Shown one piece after another: positions 24,973 through 33,199 of a stretch of 64,000 nt of DNA; the stretch's first letter is position 1, and each line of letters begins with the position of its first letter. Source of the stretch: Aldehydirespirator sp965204875 (GTDB lineage: Bacteria > Actinomycetota > Acidimicrobiia > Acidimicrobiales > Aldehydirespiratoraceae); the NCBI GenBank assembly GCA_965204875.1, contig OZ242020.1, positions 496,001 through 560,000 on the forward strand. Direction: 5' to 3'. Below the pieces are notes generated by a model. The model searched no databases. It had not been told where the DNA came from and saw only the letters and a list, made by a program, of their open reading frames with translations. Made by a program: the position numbers and the translations under genes.

Positions 24973-26055
24973 ATGAAAAACCCAATAGGACCTCGCGTCC
25001 ATCAACTCCGAGTGGCTTCCGACTTGTCCGTAGAAGAATTCGCGAGAAGGTTACAATGCTGCCCCGATAATGTGCACAAGCTAGAGGAACTGAAGGACGC
25101 CAAAGGTCTCGATGTGGAGAAGATCGCGATGGCCCTGAACGTATCTTCGCGTGCTATACTCGAGCCGCACTCCCTGCTTGGTCGCGTTCCGATAGCGCTG
25201 CGTGCGACCAAGAATGAAATCTGGAACATTCGAACTTCGCGACGATTGCTGGTGCAGTTGGTGGAGCTACATTGCGACCTTGTGGCGCAAGGCTACCCAA
25301 CCCACATGAACTTGAGCAGCCTTCCACGATTCGATGCAGAGAGATGGCAAGAGAAAGTCGAAACTATCGCCGAGCGGGTAAGGAAGTGTCTCAGCCTGCC
25401 TGAGAACCGTCCGCTCGATCTTCGTAGGCTAGCCAAAGCCATTGAAGAAGGAATCGGAGTTGATGTGCTCCTCAAGAATCTCGGTGACAAGTCTCCGCCG
25501 GGTGTGGCTACGACTGACCGCGAATGGTCGTTGATCTTGGTGAACACAAATGAGTGGGCGCATCGATCGTTGTTTACGCTTGCGTGCCTACTTGGACGAG
25601 TCATCGCCGCGGACGGGGTTAGCATCAACACGGACAACACAGATTGGCGAGGCCATAACGAATGTGAAAAGCGTGCAAATCAGTTTGCAGCCGCCTTCTT
25701 GATGCCCCGACGCCAGGTCGAGATGGCTGTCGACAGTGGAGGTTTCGTAGATTACGCCGACCTTGCAGAGCAGTTTGGAGTCAGCTCTGAAGTATGCCAG
25801 CGCCGACTTAGCAACTTTGAGATCATTTTGGACACGAAAGAGCCTACCCGACTGTCGACCAGCGCAGAGAAGAAGCCGTCACCTTCCCCTTCCCCCCGGA
25901 GGGTGCCTGGCATACGGTACCCTAGCTTGCTCAACAGGCGATACCTGTGCGCTGTCGAGGACGGTAATATCGCAGAAGGGCGACTGGAGCGGCTGCTCGA
26001 TGACGGTCCGCCAGCACCCGCTCCGCGAGGGACACCGCGCAAGCTCCACCGGTGA
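24973..26055 (+). CDS. XRE-type regulator with degenerate ImmA/IrrE-like protease domain
   Basis: A 360-residue protein. Residues 8-65 look like an XRE helix-turn-helix (VHQLRVASDLSVEEFARRLQ). Residues about 120-285 align with the ImmA/IrrE (COG2856) metalloprotease domain: FTLACLLGRV at 201-210, NECEKRANQFAAAFLMP at 229-245 and DLAEQFGVSSEVCQRRL at 263-279. Functional members have HExxH where this has ACLLGR, so the zinc site is lost while the scaffold is kept. Codon use and GC are lower than in the neighbours, suggesting transfer. The last residues (KLHR) come from the IS30 left end, so the 3' end was probably altered by IS insertion. Two promoters lie just upstream. Confidence 0.75.
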   Translation: MKNPIGPRVHQLRVASDLSVEEFARRLQCCPDNVHKLEELKDAKGLDVEKIAMALNVSSRAILEPHSLLGRVPIALRATKNEIWNIRTSRRLLVQLVELHCDLVAQGYPTHMNLSSLPRFDAERWQEKVETIAERVRKCLSLPENRPLDLRRLAKAIEEGIGVDVLLKNLGDKSPPGVATTDREWSLILVNTNEWAHRSLFTLACLLGRVIAADGVSINTDNTDWRGHNECEKRANQFAAAFLMPRRQVEMAVDSGGFVDYADLAEQFGVSSEVCQRRLSNFEIILDTKEPTRLSTSAEKKPSPSPSPRRVPGIRYPSLLNRRYLCAVEDGNIAEGRLERLLDDGPPAPAPRGTPRKLHR

Positions 26056-27101
26056 TCGCGACGGATCGGCCATGATGGCCGATTGTAGGTGTCGGCGATC
26101 ATCCGGTGGAGGTTCAGGAGTATGGCACGGAGTTTGTGCTCATCCGAGCGCGCGCAGCTTGAGGTGCTGGCGAGGTCGGGGTTGGGGGTGGGGGAGATCA
26201 GCGGCCTGTTGGGCCGGCACCGCTCGACGGTGTGGCGGGAGCTGCGCCGCAACGGCGGGGTCTGCGCCTATCGGGCTGAGGCGGCGCAGGCCGGGGCCGA
26301 GGCGCGGGCGCGTCGTCCGAAGACGCCGAAGCTGGTTGGGGATCCCGTGCTGGCTGCGGCGGTGACAGCGGGGCTGGCCAGGAAGTGGGCGCCGCAGTCG
26401 GTCGCGGCCGAGCCTCAGCGAGCAGGGCATGGCGATCTGTGGGGAGACGATCTATCAGGGGTGCTACCGCAGCGACCGGGGCCTGCCCGAGAACACCTGG
26501 AGGCTGCTTGCGCGCCGCCGGCGCCGCCGCAAGCCCCGCAGCCGCTGCGAACGCGCCAAGCGCAGCGTGCTGGGCGGTTTCAAGCCCATAGCGCAGCGTC
26601 CCGATGCGGTCGCGGCACGGCTGGAGGCAGGGCATTGGGAGGGCGACCTCATCATCGGCGCCCACAACCGCAGCGCGGTGGTCACCCTCATCGAGCGGGT
26701 CAGCCGCTACGCGCTGCTCGCCGCGCTGCCCAACGGCCACACCGCAGACGAGGTCAACGCGGCGGTCATCGCCGCGTTGGGCCGCCAGCCCGCTCACATG
26801 GTCCGCACCCTCACCTGGGACCAAGGCCGCGAGATCGCCCACTGGCCCAAAATCGAAAAAGCCCTCCCAGACCTCAAGGTCTACATCTGCGACCCCCACT
26901 CACCCTGGCAGCGCGGCAGCAACGAAAACACCAACCGCATAATCCGCCGCTGGCTCCCCAAAGGCACCAACCTCAACATCGGACCCGTCAAACTCGCCAT
27001 CATCGAAGACCACCTCAACACCATGCCCCGACGCATCCACAACTGGAACAGCGCACTAACCCAATACACTGCCCACTGTCGCGATCACCAATAGAGCTTG
27101 C
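26039..27101 (+). mobile_element. IS30-family insertion sequence, about 1.06 kb
   Basis: The left end GCAAGCTCCACCGGTGATCG at 26039 and the inverted right end ending GAGCTTGC at 27101 form imperfect terminal repeats of about 26 bp (common core GGTGATCGCGAC). Between them lies one IS30-type transposase split by a frameshift. The insertion cuts the end of the XRE gene. Target duplications were not evident. A diverged inverted fragment lies at 23659 and an orphan end at 24849. Confidence 0.85.
26122..27094 (+). pseudogene. IS30-family transposase, frameshifted
   Basis: DDE transposase with an N-terminal helix-turn-helix (LEVLARSGLGVGEISGLLGR). The ATG at 26122 has CAGGAG just upstream. The first frame is coherent to about 26412 (KWAPQSVAAE), then the coding signal moves by one base to LSEQGMAICGETIYQG and runs to the stop at 27094. 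All three catalytic acids are kept: Asp in GHWEGDLIIGAHN, Asp in TLTWDQGREIAH and Glu in SPWQRGSNENTNRIIRRW. One extra base near 26412-26420 (GAGCCTCAGC) explains the break. A programmed shift is possible but unusual for this family. Confidence 0.8.
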
Positions 27102-27165
27102 CCCGTTTCTTGCCCACAACTGCGATGAGCCGTTCTAGCACTGGGCAGATGCGGCACCCCGACGT

Positions 27166-27312
27166 TCACGGCTCCGGCCATTGCCGCTCGGCCAGCTTCA
27201 TGACTTCGGGGTCACTGAGATCGCCTGCCGCCAGGCGCTGGATGTGGGCGAACAGGCGAACCCGGGTTTCGCGGTCGCGGAATTCTTGCAGCGTTGTGTC
27301 CACCGCATCCAC
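27166..27312 (-). CDS. Possible small protein, 48 aa
   Basis: A GTG at 27312 opens VDAVDTTLQEFRDRETRVRL, continuing to MKLAERQWPEP and a TGA at 27166. Codon use is typical of the genome and the product looks like two amphipathic helices. It lies 22 bases downstream of the FAD/GcvT stop on the same strand and could be the last gene of that operon. No Shine-Dalgarno site or known family was recognised. Confidence 0.4.
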   Translation of the reverse strand: MDAVDTTLQEFRDRETRVRLFAHIQRLAAGDLSDPEVMKLAERQWPEP

Positions 27313-27334
27313 GATACTCGTTGATTTGCGGTGG

Positions 27335-29887
27335 TCAGGAGCGCATTCGGTGGCCTTCGGGGTCCCATAGGCAGTCTTGCACCGGTTTGGCTCGGCGGCG
27401 GACGCCGACTATCTCGATCTCGAAGCGGCCGCCCGCGTCGGCTAGTTCGGCGGGCACGTAGCCCATGGCGACCGACGCCTCGCTGTGGTGGGCGTAGCCG
27501 CCGGAGGTGACCCAGCCCACCACCTTGCCGTCGTGCCAGACCGGTTCGTCGCCGATCACGTCGAACGCCTCGGTGCCCTTGCCGGTCTCGACGGTCCAGG
27601 TACACAGCCGCATGCCGCCCGCGGGCCGACCACCAACAGGGCCGGCCTCGCCGTGCTTGGCGACCAGCGCGTCGCGCCCCACAAAGTCCTTGTCCAGGCG
27701 CACGAAGCGGCCCAGCCCGGCCTCAAACGGGTCGTAGTCGGGCCGGTACTCGCGCGCCCAGGAGCCGAAGCCCTTCTCCAGCCGCAGCGAGTTGAGCGCA
27801 TGCAGCCCGAAGAGCCTCAAGCCGTGCGCCCTGCCCGCGTCGACCAGCAGGTCGAACACATAGCGCTGGTACCGCGCCGGCATCCACAGCTCGTAGCCCA
27901 GGTCGCCGGTGTAGCTGACGCGTCCGCACCACACCGGGGCCAGGCCGGCGTTGATCTCGCTGAAGGCCATGAACCTCATGCCGTGAGCGGACACGTCCGC
28001 GTCCGTGACCTCGGCCAGCAGCGCCCGCGAGCTGGGCCCGGCTATGGCCAGCCCGCACAACTCCGCCCCCAGGGTGCGATAGCCCACCGAGCCGTCCGAA
28101 GGCAGGCCGGCGTCGAACCACCGCTCGTAGTACCGCTCGGCGACGCCCGAGCCGAACAGCACGAACTGCTCGCCGCGGCGCGTGTTGCCGGTGGCGCCGC
28201 CGGTGACGGTGCCCGCAGGCCCCTCGGCCCGGCCCGGCGCGGCGGCCAGGCAGGCCACCGTGAGGTCGCCGGTCAGGTTGCCGGCGGCATTGGTCATCGG
28301 CGCGAGCGCCATCCGACCCGGCACCGGGACCCGGCCTGCCAGCAGCCGGTCGAGCCAGGCCCGAGCGCCCGGCCCCTCCACCAGGAACTTGGCGAACCCG
28401 GTCGTCTCGATCAGGCCCACACCGGCCCGCACGGCCAGCGTCTCGGCACGCACCTGCTGCCAGGCGTTGGAGCGCCCGAACGTGACCCGCTCCACCGGCT
28501 CCAGACCGGGCGCCTGGAACCACAGCGGCGATTCCAGCCCGAAGGCGTCGCCGAAAACGGCGTTGGCGGCCACCAGCCGGTCGTGGATCGGCGAGGTCTG
28601 CACGCCTCGGCCCGCCGGCAGGTACTCGTTGGGGAAGGTGATGCGGAACCGGCGCGAGTAATTCTCGCGCACCTTGGTGCTGGTGTAACCCAGCGTGGCG
28701 TGATCCCCGAAGCGGGCCACGTCCATGGCCCAGGCGTCGCAGCCCGGATCGCCCGCGGTGATCCAGTTGGCCAGCGTCAGCCCGACGCCACCGCCCTGGG
28801 ACAGCCCCGCCATCACCCCGCAGGCCGTCCAGTAGCCGCGCAGGCCCCGGACCGGCCCCACCAGCGGGTTGCCGTCGGGAGCGAACGTGAACGGCCCGTT
28901 GACCACCCGCTGGATGCCGGCCGCGGCGAAGGCCGGGAAGTGAGCGAAGGCGACCTCCAGCGAGTCGGAGATGCGGTCCAGGTCGGGTGGCAGCAGCCTC
29001 ATCCCGAAGTTCCACGGCGTCTGCCGGGGCGACCACGGCAGGCACGCCTGCTCGTAGGTGCCGAGCAGCATGCCCTGACCCTCCTGGCGCATGTAGATCT
29101 CGCCGCCGAAGTCGATCACGTGCATCAGCACCGAGCCGGTGCGCCGGTTGTGCTCGATCACCTCGGTGAGCGGCTCGGTCACGAGGTAGGTGTGCTCCAT
29201 GGCGAGCACCGGCAGCTCCAGGCCCACCATGCGACCCACCTCGCGCGCCCAGAGGCCCCCGCAGTTGACGACGTGCTCGCAGTCGATCGCGCCGAGATCC
29301 TCGCCGCCGGCGGTGTCGTAGAGGATCACCCGCCAGCCCCCGCCGCCGCGGCGCTCGATGGCTTGGGCCCAGGTGTTGCGGTACACCTCGGCCCCTGCGG
29401 CGCGGGCCGCCTTGGCGTAGGCGTGGGTCACGCCGGCCGGATCGACGTGGCCCTCGTGGGCATCGACGAGCGCGCCGACGAAATGCTTGGGATCGAAGAG
29501 CGGAACGAGCTCGGCCGCCTCCGACACCGACACCAGCTCGGTCTCCATTCCGAGGTAGCGGCCCCGGGCGTGGGTCATGCGCAGCCAGTCGAGCCGCTCG
29601 GGCGTGTCGGCCAGCATCACGCCGCCGGGTGTGTGGATGCCGCAGTCCTGACCCGACACCCGCTCGATCTCGGCGTACAGCTCGGTGGTGTAGCGCTGCA
29701 GCCGGGCGACGTTGGGATCCCCGTTGAGCGTGTGCATGCCGCCGGCGCTGTGCCAGGTGGAGCCGGCGGTCAGCTCGGTGCGCTCCACCAGCACCACATC
29801 GCTCCAGCCGGCCTTGGTGAGGTGGTAGAGCACGCTCGCGCCCACCACTCCCCCGCCGACCACCACCACACGCGCCTCGGTCTTCAT
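27335..29887 (-). CDS. Dimethylglycine/sarcosine dehydrogenase-like FAD-GcvT fusion
   Basis: An 850-residue two-part enzyme. Residues 1-430 are a DAO-type FAD oxidoreductase (VVVVGGGVVGASVLYHLTKAG, then ELTAGSTWHSAGGMH). It has the bridging segment GPFTFAPDGNPLVGPVRGLRGY. Residues about 435-850 are a GcvT/aminomethyltransferase domain that passes the released one-carbon unit to tetrahydrofolate. The family oxidises N-methyl groups of dimethylglycine or sarcosine. It is the last large gene after an MttB homologue and a Rieske oxygenase on the same strand. This suggests stepwise demethylation of a quaternary amine such as betaine or stachydrine (inference). Confidence 0.88.
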   Translation of the reverse strand: MKTEARVVVVGGGVVGASVLYHLTKAGWSDVVLVERTELTAGSTWHSAGGMHTLNGDPNVARLQRYTTELYAEIERVSGQDCGIHTPGGVMLADTPERLDWLRMTHARGRYLGMETELVSVSEAAELVPLFDPKHFVGALVDAHEGHVDPAGVTHAYAKAARAAGAEVYRNTWAQAIERRGGGGWRVILYDTAGGEDLGAIDCEHVVNCGGLWAREVGRMVGLELPVLAMEHTYLVTEPLTEVIEHNRRTGSVLMHVIDFGGEIYMRQEGQGMLLGTYEQACLPWSPRQTPWNFGMRLLPPDLDRISDSLEVAFAHFPAFAAAGIQRVVNGPFTFAPDGNPLVGPVRGLRGYWTACGVMAGLSQGGGVGLTLANWITAGDPGCDAWAMDVARFGDHATLGYTSTKVRENYSRRFRITFPNEYLPAGRGVQTSPIHDRLVAANAVFGDAFGLESPLWFQAPGLEPVERVTFGRSNAWQQVRAETLAVRAGVGLIETTGFAKFLVEGPGARAWLDRLLAGRVPVPGRMALAPMTNAAGNLTGDLTVACLAAAPGRAEGPAGTVTGGATGNTRRGEQFVLFGSGVAERYYERWFDAGLPSDGSVGYRTLGAELCGLAIAGPSSRALLAEVTDADVSAHGMRFMAFSEINAGLAPVWCGRVSYTGDLGYELWMPARYQRYVFDLLVDAGRAHGLRLFGLHALNSLRLEKGFGSWAREYRPDYDPFEAGLGRFVRLDKDFVGRDALVAKHGEAGPVGGRPAGGMRLCTWTVETGKGTEAFDVIGDEPVWHDGKVVGWVTSGGYAHHSEASVAMGYVPAELADAGGRFEIEIVGVRRRAKPVQDCLWDPEGHRMRS

Positions 29888-29915
29888 CCGGCGGACCTCG
29901 CACCCCGGGTGCAGA

Positions 29916-30010
29916 GACTCACGGGACCTTGGATGCCGTGACTCACGCGTTTCCGAGCGCTGTGGCTCGCAGGACCCCGAATGCCGAATCTCCCTGAACG
30001 CCGCGCTGCT
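29916..30010. repeat. Imperfect 48-bp tandem repeat in the Rieske/FAD gene gap
   Basis: The segment starting GACTCACGGGACCTTGGATG at 29916 recurs in diverged form at 29964 (GGCTCGCAGGACCCCGAATG), a 48-bp period. It lies between the FAD gene start and the Rieske gene stop. Confidence 0.55.
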
Positions 30011-30030
30011 GCTTCGGATCGGGGCATCGC

Positions 30031-31338
30031 CTAGAGGACTCCTGCCTGTTGCTTACGCTCGATGGCGGGCGGAGCGGGATTGCGCTCGCAGCCGTAGCGC
30101 TCGTTGTCGCCGGGGCTGTCGCCTCCGGGCACGGTCAAGCCCGTCCCGAGCGAGTCGGCGGTGACGCAGTCGGCGACCATGTTGTGGAAGCGGTGCAGCG
30201 GCTCCTCGAAGCGCGGCGACAGCGGCCCCGCCGGGGCGGCACCCAGCGCCAGCCCGCGCTGCGCCCTCTCGCAGATGTCGATGTCCTCGTCGTTTATCTC
30301 GATCCAGAACTTGCGGGTGGACTCGAAGGCGTCGGCTGCCGTATCGGTGCCGGTGGATGCCGGGAGCAGGAAGGTGCAGTGCTCGCGGGTTGCCCCCGCC
30401 GACAGCGGCTCCAGGCGGATGACGAAGGCGTGGCTCGGCAGCACGGCCAGCAGCAGGTTGGGGAACACGGCCACGAAGCGGCCGCTGACGCTGTCTGAGG
30501 CGTCCAACCCGGCGGCCGGCGGCAGCACGAGCCAGTCGTCGCGGTCGTCGGCCGACACGGGCGTGGTGGTCTGGCCGCAGTACATTCCCGGCCCCTGGTA
30601 GCGATAGTGGTCACGCACTCGGGACACCTTGGCCAGCTCGGGATGAACCCAGGCGAGGTGGTAGTACTCCTGGAAGTTCTCCGAGATCAGCTTCCAGTTG
30701 GCGGCCACGTCGAAGCCGCACTCCTCGCGCACCTGCCAGCCGTCGAACGCATAGCCGGCCATCCGCTCGGGCAGGTCGCCCAGCCAGCGGGACAGGGGCG
30801 GCGTGTCCCCGTCCAGGCACACGAACACGACCGGGCCCCAGACATCCACCCGGACCGGAAGCAGCGAGAGCTCAGCGGGGTCGAAGTCCTCCCTGGGCAC
30901 CTGATCGAACAGCGGAGCCGCGATTAGGGCGCCGTCGAGGGCGTAGCCCCAGCGGTGATAGGGGCAACGGATCGTTCCCGCCACCGCGCAGTCGGCGGCA
31001 GCCAGCTCGGTCCCGCGGTGGCGACACGAGTTCACGAAGCCGCGCAGCACCCCGTCGCCGCCCCGCGTGAGGATCACCGACGTGCCCCCCACGGTGCGCA
31101 CCAGCAGCCGACCCGGCTCGGCGACATCGGCCGCGGAGGCGACCGCCACCCAGGCCCGGCCGAACAGCCGATCCCGCTCCAGGGCGAAGAAGTCCTCGCC
31201 GGCATAGGCGACCGGTTGCAGGCCGGTGGCCTGCTCAAGGGGTCGCCGGGTGCCCGACCAGAACCGGTCCGTGCCGAAGTCGGCGGGGCCGCGGCTCGCA
31301 GGCGCTCGCATGGCGCGAAGTACACCACGCCCGGCCAC
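30031..31338 (-). CDS. Rieske non-heme iron oxygenase, GbcA/choline-monooxygenase-like
   Basis: Oxygenase alpha subunit, 435 residues. The Rieske 2Fe-2S ligands are in CRHRG and, about 18 residues later, CPYHRWGYAL. The mononuclear iron region is ISENFQEYYHLAWVHPEL. Size and motifs fit the branch that demethylates or hydroxylates quaternary amines (glycine betaine, stachydrine, carnitine, choline). A second Met (MRAPASRGP, residue 10) is an alternative start. It lies between an MttB homologue and a dimethylglycine dehydrogenase-like gene on the same strand. The electron-donor reductase is not in the cluster. Confidence 0.88.
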   Translation of the reverse strand: MAGRGVLRAMRAPASRGPADFGTDRFWSGTRRPLEQATGLQPVAYAGEDFFALERDRLFGRAWVAVASAADVAEPGRLLVRTVGGTSVILTRGGDGVLRGFVNSCRHRGTELAAADCAVAGTIRCPYHRWGYALDGALIAAPLFDQVPREDFDPAELSLLPVRVDVWGPVVFVCLDGDTPPLSRWLGDLPERMAGYAFDGWQVREECGFDVAANWKLISENFQEYYHLAWVHPELAKVSRVRDHYRYQGPGMYCGQTTTPVSADDRDDWLVLPPAAGLDASDSVSGRFVAVFPNLLLAVLPSHAFVIRLEPLSAGATREHCTFLLPASTGTDTAADAFESTRKFWIEINDEDIDICERAQRGLALGAAPAGPLSPRFEEPLHRFHNMVADCVTADSLGTGLTVPGGDSPGDNERYGCERNPAPPAIERKQQAGVL

Positions 31339-31382
31339 TCCTCACAAGCAACACCGGCCACGCAGGCAACACCGGCCCACAA

Positions 31383-31560
31383 TCAACAGCGGCCATCGTC
31401 GGTATCCACGCCGCTGGGCGTGCGGGCAAGTTCCCCGTCGACGCGGGGGCAAGCAACACCGGCGGATGGTCGGTGTCCGCGCCGCCGGGCCGTGCGGGCA
31501 AGGTTGCTGTGGACGCGCAGGCGAGCAGCAGCCGCTAATAGTCGGTGGCCACGCCGCCCT
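31383..31560. repeat. Three copies of the MttB-homologue 3' end, 71-72-bp spacing
   Basis: Around GTCGGTATCCACGCCGC at 31398, GTCGGTGTCCGCGCCGC at 31469 and GTCGGTGGCCACGCCGC at 31541. The last is the true gene end (GGVATDY, stop at 31535). The copies downstream encode GGADTDH and SGVDTDD in equivalent frames, showing degraded tail duplicates. Confidence 0.85.
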
Positions 31561-33070
31561 CGGCTATGCGGCGGTCGGTGAACTCGTCCAGCTCGGCGCG
31601 GGCGTCGTCCGCGAGCGGGGGCGGCTCGTAGGCGGCCAGCAGCTCGCCCACCAGGCGCTCGGCGTGGTCCAGCGCGGTGGGCGAGCCGGCCTCGGCCCAG
31701 GTCTCGTAGTTGCGCCAGTCCGACACCATCGGCCTGAAGAAGGCGTCCCGGTAGCGGGCCAGCGTGTGGGCGGTGCCGAAGAAGTGCCCGCCGGGGCCCA
31801 CCTCGGCGATGGCCTCCACCGCCAGCGAGTCCGCATCGGTGGCCAGCGGCTCGAGGAAGGCGCCCACCATGCCGATCAGGTCGGCGTCGATGACCATCTT
31901 CTCGAAGCAGGCCTGCAGGCCGCCCTCCATCCAGCCCGCCCCGTGCAGCACCATGTGCGCGCCGCCCATCACCGTCGCCCACAGCGAGAAGACGCTCTCG
32001 TAGGCCGCCTGGGCGTCCACGGCGTTGGCCGCGCACGCATTGGACGAGCGGTAGGGGATCCCGTAGCGGCGCGCCAGCTGCCCGCCGAGCAGCACGGCCT
32101 GCATGTACTCGGGCGTGCCGAAGGCCGGCGCGCCCGACTGCATGTCGACGTTGGAAGTGAACCCGCCGTACATCACCGGCGAACCGGCCCGCACCAGTTG
32201 CGTGAAGGCGATCCCCGCCAGCGCCTCGGCGTTCTGCTGCACGACCGCCCCCGCGATGGTCACCGGCGCCATGGCCCCGGCCAGCGTGAACGGCGTGACC
32301 ACCACCGCCTGGTTGCGAGATGAGAACTGGAGCATCCCCTCCAGCATCGGCGTGTCGAGGCGCAGCGGCGAACTGCAGTTGATCACCGTGAAGATCGAGG
32401 GCTGAGCCTCGAGGTCGTCTTCGCTGACGCCGCGGGCGATGCGCGCCATCTCGAGGCAGTCCCGGTTGCGCTGCGCTCCCAGCGAGTAGGCGTGAACGAC
32501 CTTGCCGGTCAATGTGAGCATGTCGAGTGTGGCCACGAGGTGCCGCACCGAAGCGTGCACGTCCACGGGCTCGACCGGATATCCGGCGTTGAAGGCCACG
32601 GCGTTGAGCGTCTCGCCGAGCATCACAAGCCGGCGGAAGTCCTCGCGGTTGCCGGCGCGGCGGCCACCGGCGCGATCAGCCACGTTCGGCGGGCTGGCGA
32701 CGGCCCCGAACGCCATGTGGCGCCCGCCCATAGGCAGGTGGCGCGCCGGGTCGGGGGCGTGCAGGACGAACTCCGAGGGAGCGGCGGCCACCAGTTCGGT
32801 GACCATCTCCGGGTCGAGGCGCACCCGCTGGTCACGCACGTCAGCGCCGGCCTCGGCCCAGCGGCGCAGCGCCTCGGAGTGCAGGAAGTCCATGCCCGTG
32901 TCGCGCAGCACGGCGAGCGACGCCTCGTGGATGGCCTCCAGCTCGTCCTCGCTCACCACTGCGGTGGGCTCGAAGCGGCGCTGGTGGATGCGCCAGGGCG
33001 GCTGCACCGGCCCGCTCGGCTCACGCGGAACGCCCGGTCGCGGCCGATTTCGTCGACGGTGACTGCCCAC
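31535..33070 (-). CDS. MttB-family (COG5598) methyltransferase homologue, non-pyrrolysine
   Basis: A second MttB-superfamily protein in the window, 511 residues with no in-frame TAG. Family segments include FLHSEALRRWAEAGADVRD, INCSSPLRLDTPMLEGM, FTLAGAMAPVTIAGAVVQQNAEALAG and HGAGWMEGGLQACFEKM. It begins a same-strand set with the Rieske oxygenase and the FAD/GcvT fusion, so a corrinoid-dependent and an oxygen-dependent demethylase sit together. No corrinoid protein or reactivase gene lies beside it; the reactivase at the window start might serve both. The first 25 residues are basic and the true start may be internal. Confidence 0.87.
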   Translation of the reverse strand: MGSHRRRNRPRPGVPREPSGPVQPPWRIHQRRFEPTAVVSEDELEAIHEASLAVLRDTGMDFLHSEALRRWAEAGADVRDQRVRLDPEMVTELVAAAPSEFVLHAPDPARHLPMGGRHMAFGAVASPPNVADRAGGRRAGNREDFRRLVMLGETLNAVAFNAGYPVEPVDVHASVRHLVATLDMLTLTGKVVHAYSLGAQRNRDCLEMARIARGVSEDDLEAQPSIFTVINCSSPLRLDTPMLEGMLQFSSRNQAVVVTPFTLAGAMAPVTIAGAVVQQNAEALAGIAFTQLVRAGSPVMYGGFTSNVDMQSGAPAFGTPEYMQAVLLGGQLARRYGIPYRSSNACAANAVDAQAAYESVFSLWATVMGGAHMVLHGAGWMEGGLQACFEKMVIDADLIGMVGAFLEPLATDADSLAVEAIAEVGPGGHFFGTAHTLARYRDAFFRPMVSDWRNYETWAEAGSPTALDHAERLVGELLAAYEPPPLADDARAELDEFTDRRIAEGGVATDY

Positions 33071-33199
33071 GGCCGCAGGCTAGAGCAGGACGAAGCCGCT
33101 CCGCATGGCAACTCGAAGGCACTTACACTATAGTCGTGGAATTGGAACCGGCTGAGCTCGAAGGACCGCGATGCCCCCCACTACCGCCCTGTTGGTCAC

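Noticed and set aside
27485..29941. 818-residue plus-strand open frame
   Set aside because: It is antisense to the FAD/GcvT fusion and arises from third-position GC bias.
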